Notes: generated from the sequence alone by a model not told the origin. A stretch of 64,000 bases of DNA from Hirundichthys speculiger (GCA_018398805.1 JAGFBZ010002857.1:1-64000), one strand, 5' to 3'; shown: positions 37,401-42,720, counted from the stretch's first letter. Program-made: numbers and translations.

Positions 37401-38674
37401 TTTCAGTTCTGGCAACACTTATTTCCACCCTGGCAGCACTCGTTTCCGGTCTGGCAGCACTCGTTTCCGCTCTGGTAGCACTCGTTTCCGCTCTGGCATT
37501 ACTCGTTTCTGCTCCGGCGGTGCTCGTTTCCGCTCAGGCGGCACTCGTTTTAGCCCTGGCAGCACTCGTTTCAGCTCTGGCAACACTCGTTTCAGCTCTT
37601 GCAACACTTGTTTCAGCTCTGGCAACACTCGTTTCCGCTCTGGCAACACTCGTTTCAGCCCTGGCAGCACTCGTTTCAGCTCTGGCAACACTCGTTTCCG
37701 CTCTCGAAGCACTCGTTTCCGCTCTGGCAACACTCGTTTCCGCTCTCGAAGCACTCGTTTCCGCTCTGGCAACACTCGTTTCCACTCTGGCAGCACTCGT
37801 TTCAGTTCCGGCAACACTCGTTTCAGTTCTGGCAACACTTATTTCCACCCTGGCAGCACTCGTTTCCGGTCTGGCAGCACTCGTTTCCGCTCTGGTAGCA
37901 CTCGTTTCCGCTCTGGCATTACTCGTTTCTGCTCCGGCGGTGCTCGTTTCCGCTCAGGCGGCACTCGTTTTAGCCCTGGCAGCACTCGTTTCAGCTCTGG
38001 CGGCACTCGTTTCAGCTCTGGCAACACTCGTTTCAGATGTCGTCAGCCAGTGGTTCCATTTAGTAAACTTGGAAGATTGCTCGAATGGAGCACCCAGCTG
38101 CTCCCAGAGGTATAAATCTGTAAGCTGGAGGAAGTCCAGCTGGTCGCCTTTTATTAGCTCTGGCTAGCGGCCTACAGCCAGGACTAAAGATGGCTGCTTC
38201 GCTAAGTTTCGACAGTGGTCACTTAGTGCAGTTTACAACACAACAGGCTGTACTATCTTTAAAATATAAACAACTACGCTCTGTTGGGTCTTTATTCACA
38301 GCTCAGAGGTCATATCAAGGGCTAAATAGCTAACGTGGTTAGCGTTAGCCAGCTGTCAATCAGAAGACCCTGCCTACTAATAAAGCAAAAATGTTTATAT
38401 CCTTTTAACTGATGCGGTACGTGCATCACCCCCCCGACAGTGCTGTCACCTGTGTTTACCTTCTTCTTCTTAACTGATCGAAGTGTTCTTTTTTTCTTTT
38501 TTTTTTTTTCCCGCCTGCAGGTTTGCCGGGCGGACCGTCAGCAGCAGAACCCTGGTCCTGGTTTCGCTGGAGCTGAGGGAGTCCTCCACCGCGCTGCTCA
38601 CCATCAACACAGAGAAAAGCATCATGGCGTCCATGTTGCTCCGAGACCTTAAACAGGCCCTCACCCAAGCGTAG
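441..38674 (+). CDS. ap3b1: ap3b1, AP-3 complex subunit beta-3A (3' part, eight exons)
   Basis: This is the large beta subunit of the AP-3 adaptor, which sorts membrane cargo from endosomes to lysosomes and lysosome-related organelles such as melanosomes. Spliced coding sequence is join(441-591, 2892-2940, 5124-5228, 18836-19064, 25243-25327, 26565-26662, 27235-27373, 38521-38674), about 1,010 nt or 335 residues, roughly the last third of a protein that is about 1,090 residues in mammals. In order it shows a Ser/Asp/Glu-rich hinge, the clathrin box [77 protein letters not shown] and [17 protein letters not shown]. These fit beta-3A better than the neuronal paralog beta-3B. Exon phases agree at every junction except for one extra base in exon 5124-5228. 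The trunk domain and start codon lie outside the window. Whether this is the only ap3b1 copy or one of two teleost duplicates cannot be told here. Confidence 0.93.
592..891 (+). other. intron sequence next to the hinge exon
   Basis: GC-rich intron start with no recognised element. The open frames continuing from the exon are shadows. Confidence 0.5.
892..2027. mobile_element. family A hAT-like element, interrupted by a family H element
   Basis: Begins TAGGGGTGAG and ends CACATTCCTA, with flanks GATATCGT and GATATAAT as a decayed 8-bp duplication. The two halves (892-1109 and 1849-2027) together match the other A copies: an ATCGATATATCG-rich subterminal part, a TTGTCCTCTGAATGATCA motif and a TTTATTGTTTATTATTA stretch. 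No transposase remains. Family A is the commonest element in the window. Confidence 0.85.
1110..1848. mobile_element. family H element nested in A
   Basis: Begins TAGAGGTCTTC and is rich in GGGTCGGG motifs at both ends. It is flanked by a perfect 8-bp duplication CTTCAAAA (1102-1109 and 1849-1856), pointing to the hAT superfamily. The right terminal repeat is shortened (GAAAACTA instead of GAAGACCTCTA). A second copy in the opposite orientation is at 50864-51576. Confidence 0.85.
2028..2891 (+). other. intron, pyrimidine tracts and G runs
   Basis: Low-complexity T tracts (2134-2154, 2488-2504, 2774-2795) and G runs (2393-2411, 2576-2588). No gene, and no transposon with recognisable ends. 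Confidence 0.5.
2892..2940 (+). CDS. ap3b1: ap3b1 exon: clathrin box
   Basis: A 49-nt exon between CCGTAG (ending 2891) and GTGAGT (2941). It is read in phase 0 and leaves one base (T) to be completed downstream as Phe. It encodes [16 protein letters not shown], and with the next exon gives SLLDLDDF. This fits the clathrin-box pattern L-[LI]-[DEN]-[LF]-[DE], known in the beta-3A hinge as the clathrin-binding site. The small size and exact phase match make an accidental call unlikely. Confidence 0.93.
2941..3374 (+). other. intron with CTCF-like motif
   Basis: Mostly unremarkable. GCCACAAGGGGGCGC at 3324-3338 closely fits the CTCF core, within a short dispersed motif (CTGTGTAGCAATAACGATTT upstream) that recurs near 7047, 10635 and 27490. 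TSD copy GTTAAGAC lies at 3367-3374. Confidence 0.45.
3375..3948. mobile_element. family G hAT-like element (TAGGGATGCAC termini)
   Basis: Inverted termini TAGGGATGCAC / GTGCATCCCTA, with subterminal GGTTAACCG and CGGTTAACGG. Flanked by a perfect 8-bp duplication GTTAAGAC (3367-3374, 3949-3956). 574 bp with no transposase frame. A second copy is at 7547-8168. Confidence 0.93.
3964..4795. mobile_element. element with TAGGGCCCTAT / ATAGGACCCTA termini
   Basis: Inverted termini TAGGGCCCTATGAAATCCG and GCGGATTCTATAGGACCCTA. AT-rich interior with repeated TTCCGTTTTAA. Around 4254-4400 it contains a (TCAA)n stretch followed by TGTTTATTTGTAGAGCCCTT, resembling a widespread teleost retroelement tail, probably nested. 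No clear target-site duplication. Confidence 0.7.
4254..4400 (-). mobile_element. teleost LINE/SINE tail-like fragment
   Basis: TCAATCAATCAATCAATCAA followed by a stretch containing ACCAAAGTGCTTTCCATTAA. This arrangement recurs throughout teleost genomes as the 3' end of a retroelement, read here in reverse. Family not determined. Confidence 0.5.
4796..5123 (+). other. intron upstream of the frame-discrepant exon
   Basis: Contains a CTCF-like motif in reverse (CGCCCTCTTGTGGTC, 4883-4897) and the pyrimidine tract and CAG acceptor of the next exon. Confidence 0.45.
5124..5228 (+). CDS. ap3b1: ap3b1 exon after the clathrin box, with a one-base frame discrepancy
   Basis: Acceptor CCCTCAG ends at 5123; donor GTCAGT starts at 5229. 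Entering in phase 1, the exon reads [26 protein letters not shown] up to 5200, matching the beta-3A linker (SPSL..DLEGL). From 5202 the family-like reading LSNVSSAVQ is in the next frame, and this second frame joins correctly to the next exon ([12 protein letters not shown]). The exon is 105 nt, whereas 2 modulo 3 is needed, so one base too many is present around 5201. Causes could be an assembly error, a real frameshift allele or decay of one gene copy. All other exons look intact, which favours an error or a rare allele. Confidence 0.88.
5229..5888 (+). other. start of the 13.6-kb intron
   Basis: Pyrimidine-rich sequence (CTCTCC runs at 5500-5575, T tract 5730-5749). No gene seen. Confidence 0.5.
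5889..6256. mobile_element. family A hAT-like element
   Basis: Begins (T)AGGGGTGTGAAAAAAA and ends GATACTCACCCCTA. Complete and uninterrupted, about 368 bp, with the family's ATATCG-rich ends. No clear 8-bp duplication at the flanks. Confidence 0.85.
6576..6998. mobile_element. family A hAT-like element with a T tract insertion
   Basis: Begins GGGGGGGTGAGAAAAAAA and ends GATTCTCACCCC. A 22-nt T tract at 6959-6980 interrupts the right end just after GCGAGATCC. Confidence 0.78.
7010..8212. repeat. duplicated segment, copy 1 (with family G insertion)
   Basis: Starts AAAATAAGG, contains TTAAACCCACCCAACATAGC, TGGGGGCAGCACCTCACA and a GGGAGACCTCG region, and resumes after the insertion with CTCGTTATGCCTC. 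Copy 2 lies at 10599-11155. In both copies the segment directly follows a family A element, so the duplication (or a larger repeat) probably included A. Confidence 0.85.
7547..8168. mobile_element. family G hAT-like element
   Basis: Termini TAGGGATGCAC / GTGCATCCCTA. Perfect 8-bp duplication CTCGTTAT at 7539-7546 and 8169-8176. The empty site CTCGTTAC is preserved at 11119-11126 in the paralogous segment. 622 bp with no transposase. Confidence 0.95.
8213..8296. mobile_element. family A fragment (right end)
   Basis: Only the terminal 80 bp: CGTATTGCGAGGTCCTTGCC then ATTCTCACCCCTA. Confidence 0.7.
8297..10212 (+). other. low-repeat intron block, candidate conserved non-coding DNA
   Basis: No transposon ends are seen. 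A (CA)n microsatellite lies at 8769-8824, and G/C runs at 9131-9151 and 9320-9332. Several stretches have balanced composition with clustered homeodomain-type cores, e.g. TTCATAATTAGCGG (about 9174), CTAATTATGACTCGG (9379) and AATTCATAAACATAATTACC (9799). Conservation cannot be tested here. Confidence 0.4.
10221..10587. mobile_element. family A hAT-like element with perfect duplication
   Basis: TAGGGGTGTT to CTCACCCCTA, 367 bp, flanked by the perfect 8-bp duplication TTTAGGAG (10213-10220, 10588-10595). This copy best defines the ends and size of family A. Confidence 0.95.
10599..11155. repeat. duplicated segment, copy 2 (empty site)
   Basis: Homologous to 7010-8212 but without the 622-bp family G element; the sequence runs through CTCGTTACGCCTCTGTTAC. 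After about 11155 the two copies diverge. Confidence 0.87.
11156..11934 (+). other. intron, no recognised gene
   Basis: Several short overlapping open frames on both strands, without similarity I recognise. 11380-11640 may be transposon-derived, but no termini were found. Confidence 0.4.
11935..12535. repeat. 11/22-bp minisatellite (CCCTGGTGGTT type)
   Basis: Tandem 11-mers CCCTGGTGGTW and CCCTGATGGTW alternate, about 55 copies. The open frames on both strands (up to about 250 codons, [15 protein letters not shown] repeats) arise from the 11-nt period and are not evidence of a gene. Confidence 0.95.
12541..14417 (+). other. low-repeat intron block, candidate conserved non-coding DNA
   Basis: Balanced sequence without transposon ends from about 12650 to 13400, with clustered AT cores (CAATTAATTGTC near 12970, TTTTTAATACGTGCCC near 13120, GATGCATAATAG near 13338). 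A (GA)n microsatellite lies at 13419-13452, followed by a very GC-rich part (13660-13920) with CCG/GGC triplet runs that give long spurious frames. No gene recognised. Confidence 0.4.
14418..14965. mobile_element. TA-flanked element, CCGTATYTTCYGGACTATAA termini
   Basis: Inverted termini CCGTATCTTCCGGACTATAA and TTATAGTCCAGAAAATACGG between TA dinucleotides. About 548 bp without transposase. It contains a 30-bp-arm hairpin at 14658-14730 and the sequence CCTCAGGGGGCGCT. Confidence 0.88.
14658..14730. repeat. hairpin inside the TA-flanked element
   Basis: Arms 14658-14687 and 14701-14730 are inverted copies with one mismatch, separated by a 13-nt loop. A transcript would fold into a precursor-microRNA-sized stem. 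Confidence 0.9.
14966..15809 (+). other. intron with CTCF-like motif
   Basis: No gene recognised. GGCCACTAGAGGGCCC around 15284-15299 fits the CTCF core. The TSD of the next element lies at 15802-15809. Confidence 0.45.
15810..16373. mobile_element. hAT-like element, TAGGAGTGGGCG / CGTCCACCTCTA termini
   Basis: Subterminal GATCGATCCAAATATCGAT and GGTATCGGATCAATACC. Flanking duplication GCACACAG / GCAAACAG (7 of 8 identical). 564 bp, non-coding. Confidence 0.88.
16396..17220. mobile_element. family A element with nested family B
   Basis: TAGGGGTGTGAAAA to ACTCACCCCTA, flanks ATAGATGC / GTAGACGC (decayed duplication). Interrupted at 16592-17027 by B. Orientation is opposite to the composite at 29781-31185. 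Confidence 0.9.
16592..17027. mobile_element. family B hAT-like element nested in A
   Basis: Termini AGAGCTGAGC / GCTACAGCCCTAC, with the perfect 8-bp duplication CTCTGAAT (16584-16591, 17028-17035). The same A position carries B at 29.96 kb (there ATTCAGAG on the other strand). Confidence 0.92.
17221..18835 (+). other. intron before exon 18836, with a 22-bp triplication
   Basis: A GC-rich 22-bp unit (GCCCGTGACGGGTGCCGCCG...) is tandemly repeated three times at about 17308-17368. CA-rich sequence and C runs occur near 18187-18222. The rest is unrecognised and fairly free of repeats. Confidence 0.5.
18836..19064 (+). CDS. ap3b1: ap3b1 exon: start of C-terminal region
   Basis: A 229-nt exon between CCTCCAG (ending 18835) and GTGGGT (19065). 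Phase 0 in, phase 1 out: the last G plus AG of the next exon makes Glu. It encodes 76 residues with [37 protein letters not shown], a TNSSDH segment and an EEIHVGD segment, the start of the AP3B1 C-terminal domain. Codon use is strongly GC3-biased, as in the other exons. The donor could also be read four bases earlier (GTAGGT at 19061), but only the chosen one keeps the frame into ERLEP. Confidence 0.95.
19468..20546. mobile_element. family E element, TAA duplication
   Basis: Inverted termini TGGTGAATTCCAATTCC and GGAATTGGAATTCACCC, with long subterminal CCCTCAATCTTAACCCTC repeats. Flanked by TAA on both sides. The uninterrupted D copy at 28.3 kb shows the empty site. A 3-bp TWA duplication is typical of PIF/Harbinger elements, so that class is inferred. 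It contains element M. Confidence 0.85.
19921..20281. mobile_element. family M element nested in E
   Basis: CAGCCATTCCCAAACTTCAG to CACTTTGGGAATCACTG, flanks GTCTGTTG / CTCTATTG (6 of 8), consistent with hAT. Carries CCCACCAGGGGGCCGC near 20243, a good CTCF core match. Second copy at 56259-57399. Confidence 0.85.
20889..21393. mobile_element. family D element (short form)
   Basis: Inverted termini ACAGTGATCCCTTATTTTTC and GGCGAGGGATCACTGT between TA dinucleotides, suggesting TA-target (Tc1/mariner-like) insertion. It lies within B-like sequence (ends ...GTATCGCTACAGCCCTA at about 21482). Confidence 0.87.
21483..23284 (+). other. intron, no recognised gene
   Basis: Mostly unique-looking sequence with scattered short frames. 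Dyads such as GCGCTGACTCTC / GAGAGTCAGCGC occur near 21757-21795. Nothing supportable as coding. Confidence 0.4.
23719..23909 (+). mobile_element. tRNA-derived SINE
   Basis: Starts CCGCCCCGGTGGTGCAGTGG (A-box-like TGGTGCAGTGG) and has a B box GAGTTCGATTCC at 23788-23799, a CT-rich body and an A-rich end. A 15-bp direct repeat AAAAACTAGGGCTGG flanks it (23704-23718, 23910-23924), as expected from target-primed retrotransposition. It sits in the end of a TAGGGCTGGGC element. Confidence 0.92.
23914..24112. mobile_element. fragments of families L and A
   Basis: TAGGGCTGGGCAG and the AATCGTGATTAATCGC end of L, then a truncated A right end (GAATATCGCAATATATC to ACTGATCCCTA). Confidence 0.75.
24454..25242 (+). 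other. intron before exon 25243
   Basis: An (AT)n tract at 24480-24513, a 27-bp direct duplication (AGGAGAGAGCAGAGGCTGCT...) at about 24604-24658, and pyrimidine-rich sequence leading to the acceptor. Confidence 0.55.
25243..25327 (+). CDS. ap3b1: ap3b1 exon: [11 protein letters not shown] segment
   Basis: An 85-nt exon between CCTCCTCAG (ending 25242) and GTAAGG (25328). Phase 1 in, phase 2 out. It encodes [10 protein letters not shown] followed by [17 protein letters not shown], the most strongly conserved block of the beta-3 C-terminal region. The first two exon bases are AG, so a second acceptor two bases on is possible in principle, but it would break the frame. The final codon is completed as Cys by the next exon. 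Confidence 0.96.
25328..26564 (+). other. intron with a 16-bp tandem repeat
   Basis: GATGTTTGGTCACCCA repeated four times at 26398-26461. 25885-25990 resembles part of the element at 47017-47537 (CTGTAATAAAGTGTAATTAC, ACTCCAGTAGGAGGCAGTGG). Confidence 0.65.
26565..26662 (+). CDS. ap3b1: ap3b1 exon: appendage segment with GC donor
   Basis: A 98-nt exon after TTTCTCAG (ending 26564). Phase 2 in, phase 1 out. It encodes [20 protein letters not shown], then [13 protein letters not shown]. The reading frame and protein match require the exon to stop after CAA G at 26662, where the next six bases are GCGAGT. This makes a GC-AG intron with an otherwise consensus donor. No GT donor near this point keeps the frame into the next exon. 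Confidence 0.94.
26663..27234 (+). other. ap3b1: ap3b1 intron with non-canonical GC-AG ends
   Basis: A 572-nt intron starting GCGAGT (26663-26668) and ending CTCTCAG (27232-27234 is the final CAG). GC donors are a known minor class of U2 introns and usually have an otherwise strong match to the donor consensus, as seen here (AAG|GCGAGT). The sequence between is plain AT-rich DNA, with no repeat I recognise. Confidence 0.88.
27235..27373 (+). CDS. ap3b1: ap3b1 exon: GMNETSA/VANVG segment of the appendage
   Basis: A 139-nt exon between TCCTCTCAG (ending 27234) and GTACGC (27374). Phase 1 in, phase 2 out. It encodes [19 protein letters not shown], then a linker, then [19 protein letters not shown], where the Arg codon is finished by the first base of the last exon. 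An open frame continues past the donor into the intron, but it loses family similarity at once. Confidence 0.95.
27374..28069 (+). other. intron start with A fragment and teleost retroelement tail
   Basis: A right end of family A lies at about 27702-27806. It is followed by TTTTTTCTTGCCACTGTTTG ... GGGTCTCTGTAAAGCTCCTA ... TTGAATTGAATTGAATTT (27828-28024), an arrangement I recognise as a common teleost retroelement 3' end. Confidence 0.6.
28070..28741. mobile_element. family D element (left end truncated)
   Basis: Contains the D interior without E, so it shows the E empty site near 28340. Ends AATAAGGGATCACTGTA and is followed by a B right end (to about 28830). Relative to B, the D end is the opposite one from that at 20.86 and 21.39 kb. 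Confidence 0.82.
28831..29780 (+). other. intron, no recognised gene
   Basis: Includes CACGGTGGTGGCCGTATTAT-type sequence near 29117 that may be old Tc1-like coding debris, too short to call. Confidence 0.4.
29958..30979. mobile_element. family B element nested in A, interrupted by C
   Basis: Perfect 8-bp duplication ATTCAGAG (29950-29957, 30980-30987). Without C it is about 421 bp, matching the 436-bp B at 16592-17027. Confidence 0.92.
30348..30948. mobile_element. family C TA-flanked element nested in B
   Basis: Inverted termini CCGTGTTGGCCCGAATATAG and TATTCGGGCCAATATGG between TA dinucleotides. 601 bp, non-coding. Absent from the B copy at 16.6 kb. Confidence 0.9.
31186..32411 (+). other. 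intron, no recognised gene
   Basis: A CACGTGCACGTGCGTGTCACG stretch near 31336 and a C run at 31520-31536. Otherwise unremarkable. Confidence 0.4.
32412..32971. repeat. 10-bp minisatellite (ACCAGTACAG type)
   Basis: About 56 decamers: ACCAGTACAG, GCCAACACAG, ACCAGTAGAG and others. 32611-32700 and 32701-32790 are identical 90-bp blocks (nine decamers), a clear higher-order duplication. Antisense frames of Cys/Leu/Val/Trp repeats are artefacts. Confidence 0.96.
32972..36470 (+). other. intron, mostly single-copy-looking
   Basis: A (CA)n lies at 33655-33677, G runs at 34015-34031 and 35097-35117, and an A tract at 34257-34287. 35000-36200 is GC-moderate with no transposon ends and could include conserved non-coding DNA. 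No coding exon recognised. Confidence 0.4.
36471..38036. repeat. 21-bp minisatellite in the last ap3b1 intron
   Basis: Unit CACTCGTTTCAGCTCTGGCA(A/G), about 74 copies, with CCGGTCTGG/CCGCTCTGG variants. Roughly 37375-37590 recurs at 37795-38010, exactly 420 bp (20 units) later. Because 21 is a multiple of 3, frames stay open on both strands (up to 362 codons); these are not genes. Confidence 0.96.
38037..38520 (+). other. end of the last intron
   Basis: AT-balanced sequence, then a long T/C tract (38488-38512) and the CTGCAG acceptor. Confidence 0.6.
38521..38674 (+). CDS. ap3b1: ap3b1 terminal coding exon
   Basis: The acceptor is a strong pyrimidine tract followed by CCGCCTGCAG (ending 38520). 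The first G completes Arg, then [40 protein letters not shown] and [10 protein letters not shown], with stop TAG at 38672-38674. This is the conserved end of the beta-3 appendage. Length (51 codons including stop) and frame are intact. It is separated from the previous exon by an 11.1-kb intron filled with transposons and two minisatellites. Confidence 0.96.
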
Positions 38675-38906
38675 ACTCCCCCCCCCTAGATTCCTTTAGT
38701 TGTTATAAAAGGGGGGGGGGGATGCTAAGCTGAACATTTCACACATTGTTTCCCGTGTTTCTGGATAATCGTGGCGGTCCGTTTATCTAAAATCCAGAGG
38801 AGGAATCGTAGGTTGACCTGCTCAGAGAGGCCGATGGAGAAACAGATGTTCAGTATTCTTATTTTTACAGCTGCCGTGTTTTGAAAGTATCGTCCGGAAG
38901 CATCGG

Positions 38907-38912
38907 AATAAA
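38907..38912 (+). terminator. ap3b1: possible proximal AATAAA signal
   Basis: AATAAA followed directly by TGTGTG. Use of this site would give a short 3' UTR lacking the C tract. Speculative without 3'-end data. Confidence 0.4.
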
Positions 38913-39122
38913 TGTGTGAAAGTCTCAGCAGAAAAGTGTCGATCCCCTTCAAGACTCTCAGAAGGCATCAGAGAAATTAAAGATAACTTTAAAAAAGAAA
39001 AGAAAGCCAGACCAGCACACAGCAGCGCTCCATCGCAGACGCCAGGTCCTTGACGGCGTTGCGTCATCATCCATTAAACCCCCTGGAAGCTTTAACACCA
39101 GTTTACATTCCAGCCTTTAGAG

Positions 39123-39123
<1 letters not shown>

Positions 39124-39187
<64 letters not shown>
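39124..39187 (+). repeat. 64-nt cytosine tract in the 3' UTR
   Basis: Thirty C, one A (39154), then thirty-three C. If transcribed, the mRNA carries an almost pure poly(C) stretch about 85 nt upstream of the main poly(A) signal. Tract length in the assembly may be inaccurate. Confidence 0.9.
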
Positions 39188-39188
<1 letters not shown>

Positions 39189-39270
39189 TTTATGTTCGTC
39201 AAAGTGCCTTCAAGTTAGAAAAGCAACCGCTCATTGGACTCGTCTTTTTATCTGTGTGCTCTTTCTGATC

Positions 39271-39276
39271 AATAAA
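39271..39276 (+). terminator. ap3b1: AATAAA polyadenylation signal of ap3b1
   Basis: A canonical AATAAA, followed 20-35 nt later by a GU/U-rich stretch (TGTGTTTTTCTTTT, about 39298-39311), the expected cleavage arrangement. It is the best candidate for the distal end of the transcript. Confidence 0.8.
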
Positions 39277-39295
39277 AGTGTAACTTGTTCCATAT

Positions 39296-39693
39296 CCTGT
39301 GTTTTTCTTTTATCTATCTCCTATTAATATTCTTTCAGGACCTCTACTGTGAATATCACGTGAGGTAACGTGGGAACACGCACCGTTAACGTGAGCTCTG
39401 CTAATTTTGGCGGGCGCGCGCCGCGATCTGCCTCCATCCGTCACGTGACGTCCGACCCGTCCGTCGCTCTCCTCCGTCGTCCAGCTTCTCATCTACGCCA
39501 GAAGCGGCCAAGAGTTCACACCAGTCCGGTGAAGTTTACTCACGTTGAAAAACCCCGGATGATTAAAATGAGCGAACGTACCGAGGCGACGATGAGAGGA
39601 CCAATCAGAGAGCTCTGTTGCGTTCAAGGACCCGACTCGCGTCGTTCAGTCCGCTTCTCGTTGCTTGAGGCTTAAAAGATCCACAAGAAAGGT
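39296..39693 (+). other. immediate 3' flank of ap3b1
   Basis: GC-rich, no recognised feature. TSD of the next element lies at 39686-39693. Confidence 0.5.
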
Positions 39694-40430
39694 TAGGGAC
39701 GCACGATTTTTCTAAAACCGATACCGATAACACACACATATAGCTAAGATCATTACATCAATACTATGAACAAAATCAAAAATAGTTTTTACTCTCTAAA
39801 TGGACAGATTTTTTTTTTCAATGAAAACTATTAACAAGCCTCTCAAACATTTTCGTAAAGCTATCAAACAAACCTATTTGATATCTCACATTAACTTAAA
39901 TAAGCTGCATTACTGACTGATATAAAAAAAATAAAGGCTCCTTGAACTGATGGAAATACATGCATCAGAATTATTAACTGAAAAAATTCATTCCTCAATG
40001 ACAATAAAAAATAATCCACGGGTCATAATGCAGCACTGTGCCGCATTCAAGGTGTAACGTAAATTCCCACGTTCCTCGTTTGCTAGTCATTCTTTCATCC
40101 TTTTCTATTTTTTTCTAATTTTTATGTGTAACATGAACAAGTCAGCAACTACTAAAATTATGACCGAGTTAACGAGTTGTTTTCTGGCATGAGGGGGTAT
40201 TCTTGATTTTCCTGATTGAGTAATCGTTTTTCTGATTATGCCGACGTCACTTGAACATAACATTCACTGCCGGTCATTCAAGACTCAGAGGGAGCGAGGC
40301 ACTGCTGTGTTGACAGAAATATATACGTTATCGGGGCTATTCGTCGTGATATCGGAGTTATCGGGATGACCTCATAATTTCCTGTTATCGGCCCGATAGT
40401 TATCGGATCGATAAGTATCGTGCACCCCTA
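39694..40430. mobile_element. hAT-like element, TAGGGACGCACG / CGTGCACCCCTA termini
   Basis: Perfect 8-bp duplication AGAAAGGT (39686-39693, 40431-40438). 737 bp, with ATCGGATCGATAAG subterminal sequence. No transposase. Confidence 0.95.
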
Positions 40431-40815
40431 AGAAAGGTTAAACGGAGGGTAAACCGAGAAGGTGAATGATAAATTGAGAAAAAGGATGTGAGGAAGCAGA
40501 AACAAACCTTCATAAATCCCTCAGCAGAAAATGTATTTTTAAATGAATTTGTAAGTTCAGTTATTTCTCTTTTTTTTAAAGCACTTTTGAACATATTTTA
40601 AAATTGCATTATATAATTATTCTTTTTTTAATGCTTTATAATAATCCAGTTAGAAAATTCTTACACTATTCATGACTTTATTAGTTAACTTTGAATTCAG
40701 TTCATCCCTGGTCGTCCATGGCGGCGGCAGCGGTGCTTCGCCCCAAAAATATAGTCCCTCTCATCTGTAACGATGTAAAACGAGACGCGACAGTCTTATA
40801 GTTATACCAGTTAAA
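40431..40815 (+). other. intergenic, nothing recognised
   Basis: AT-rich sequence without frames or repeats of note. Confidence 0.4.
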
Positions 40816-41465
40816 CCAGTGGTGTCAGACTCATTTCCACTGATGGCCACATCAGCATCATGGTTGACAACATGAATGTAACAAAATGCAATGTAAATCA
40901 AAATAATTTAAACTACATCTTATTATAATGTTAAATAACGGTTTCTGTATTTATTATGTATTCAAGTTTCAAATATTTAACTTAATACTATATTAAAGTC
41001 AGGGTTTGTGGTTGTAAGAGTATCCATTACCTTGGTTTCAGAAGCAGAAGCGGTTCTTTGTTTTTCTTGGAGGCTAAATTTAGCATACTTAGCTCCGTGT
41101 TTGCTGTCAAAATGCCAACGTAGATTAAACTTTTTCACGACTGAAACCCGCCTCAAAACACAAAAGACATACTGTTATTTCACCTTGAGATAGAAACTTC
41201 ATTTCTTGTGCATTAATTTTTCTTTTCTTGGACATGTTGGGGTTAGTTTGTAAAGGTTTTTCTTAAGTCCATCAGTTCTGAAAAATCGTCTTGCTCGTAG
41301 CTACCGTTATCGTTGTGGGTAAGGACGAAATGCATGATGGGAGACGTAGTTTTTTGTCAATGTGCGCTTTAAAGTGGTGTGAGCTTATTTTAAGTCTTAA
41401 AATATTGGTTTAAAATGTAATAATAATGCCCAAGCTCTCGAGGGCCACATGAAATGACGTGGCTG
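40816..41465. mobile_element. family O element (CAGTGGTGTCAGACTC end)
   Basis: Shares GGCCACATCAGCATCATGGT and GCCCAAGCTCTCGAGGGCCA with an inverted, shorter copy at about 51830-52112. The CAGTGGTGTC terminus suggests hAT; the far end is uncertain. Confidence 0.7.
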
Positions 41466-42039
41466 ACTGACAGGGTTGCTTGTAGACTATAGTCCCTTGT
41501 ATTTATCTGCTTTATGTGGTTTTATGGGGGTTTTGGATGTGCAGTGGGGGCCTGAGCAGTTTTTTTTTTTTCTTTAATAAGTATCAGGGTTATTTTCTCA
41601 GCTGGGATGTGGAGGTTCAGTCGGCTTCACGCGCACTGGTTTGCGGTCCGCAGCGAGATGCTGCAGCTCCGTCTGGATCCGCCGCTCGCCGTCGAGTAGA
41701 AGTCGTGCAGGTGCACGTGACGTGCGCGAGCACGGCGGCGTCGTGGGCTCTGGCTGTCTTTTCCGGCTCATAAACAGCGTCTCTCTGAGGGCGGCGGTGA
41801 ACACCTGTTAGCTCATCTGTCACAGGAGCTCCAGTCGCATCCATCACCTCCCTCTGTACTCATTCCCTCCGCCAGCTGTTCCCATTACACACACACGTTA
41901 CACACACACATTACACACACACACACACATTACACACACACGTGCGCTGTGGCAGACCTGCCAACACACACACACACACACATCAGGCCTCTCAGCATCA
42001 CACAGATCCAATCAGATGCTCAAACATCTCTGCTTACAA
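41466..42039 (+). other. intergenic with CA microsatellites
   Basis: (CA)n tracts at 41889-41940 and 41965-41983. No gene. Confidence 0.5.
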
Positions 42040-42720
42040 GTAACTTCACCAAAAACGGTTACATGATGTTTTTTAATTCTGAATGAATTATTCTGAATTA
42101 AATAATTCCAAATTAAATTATTTTCCTTCGAGTTTACACGGAAATAGTGATTCTGAATTGAGGTTTACATGGAAAACACGTTTGATCGGCTTTATCCAAT
42201 TCTGCTTAAGGTCTGGGGGTTGGGAAGGGTTCTGATTGGATGGGGGGGGGGGGGGAGGACGTCTTTACGTATTTACGTCTACCGGAAGAAAACAAACTTA
42301 CTTGATTAGCAACAACATGGAGGACTACATTATTAGCATCCTTTTTGGATTTGTTTTGATTTTATTTTATTTTTGAAGCAGCAGCACAATAACATCATGT
42401 CGATGTTGTTTTGTTTCCGAAAACAAGCCCAGCGCGGAATATAAGCATCATCACGACAGGCGGGCAAGGGAACTAGCATGCGCAGAAAGACCGGAATTAA
42501 TTTAAAGCGGAATGAGTGTAAACATGACCGCGGAATTATTCTATTCGGAATTAAAATCAGAATAAACCAGCTACTTACTTCGGAATTAAGTTTAATTCGG
42601 AATGGACATTTTCATTCGGAATTAGGTGTTTACATGGTACCTTTTAATCATTTTAAATCAGATTTAATTTTAATTCTGAATTAGAGGAATTAAACTTCCC
42701 ATATAAATGTACTAAATAAA
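42040..42720. mobile_element. probable AATTCTGAATTA-rich element
   Basis: Both ends are dense in AATTCTGAATTA / ATTCGGAATT motifs in opposite orientations, with TTTACATGG near each end. Exact termini and duplication were not resolved. Confidence 0.55.

Larger units (their letters stand above)
38675..39295 (+). other. ap3b1: ap3b1 3' untranslated region
   Basis: This runs from the stop codon to shortly after the AATAAA at 39271. It contains a short G run near 38711, AT-richer sequence with a possible proximal AATAAA at 38907-38912, and a very long C tract at 39124-39187. The 3' end is inferred from signals, not from transcript data. Confidence 0.75.

Noticed and set aside
36514..38115. Long frames (up to 362 codons) on both strands reading [14 protein letters not shown] or TRFSSGN repeats
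   Set aside because: They are frames of a 21-bp tandem array, open on several frames at once, with no splice or start context.
441..38674. Assignment to ap3b2 (neuronal beta-3B)
   Set aside because: [16 protein letters not shown] and the ending [20 protein letters not shown] fit beta-3A better from memory; an alignment would settle it.
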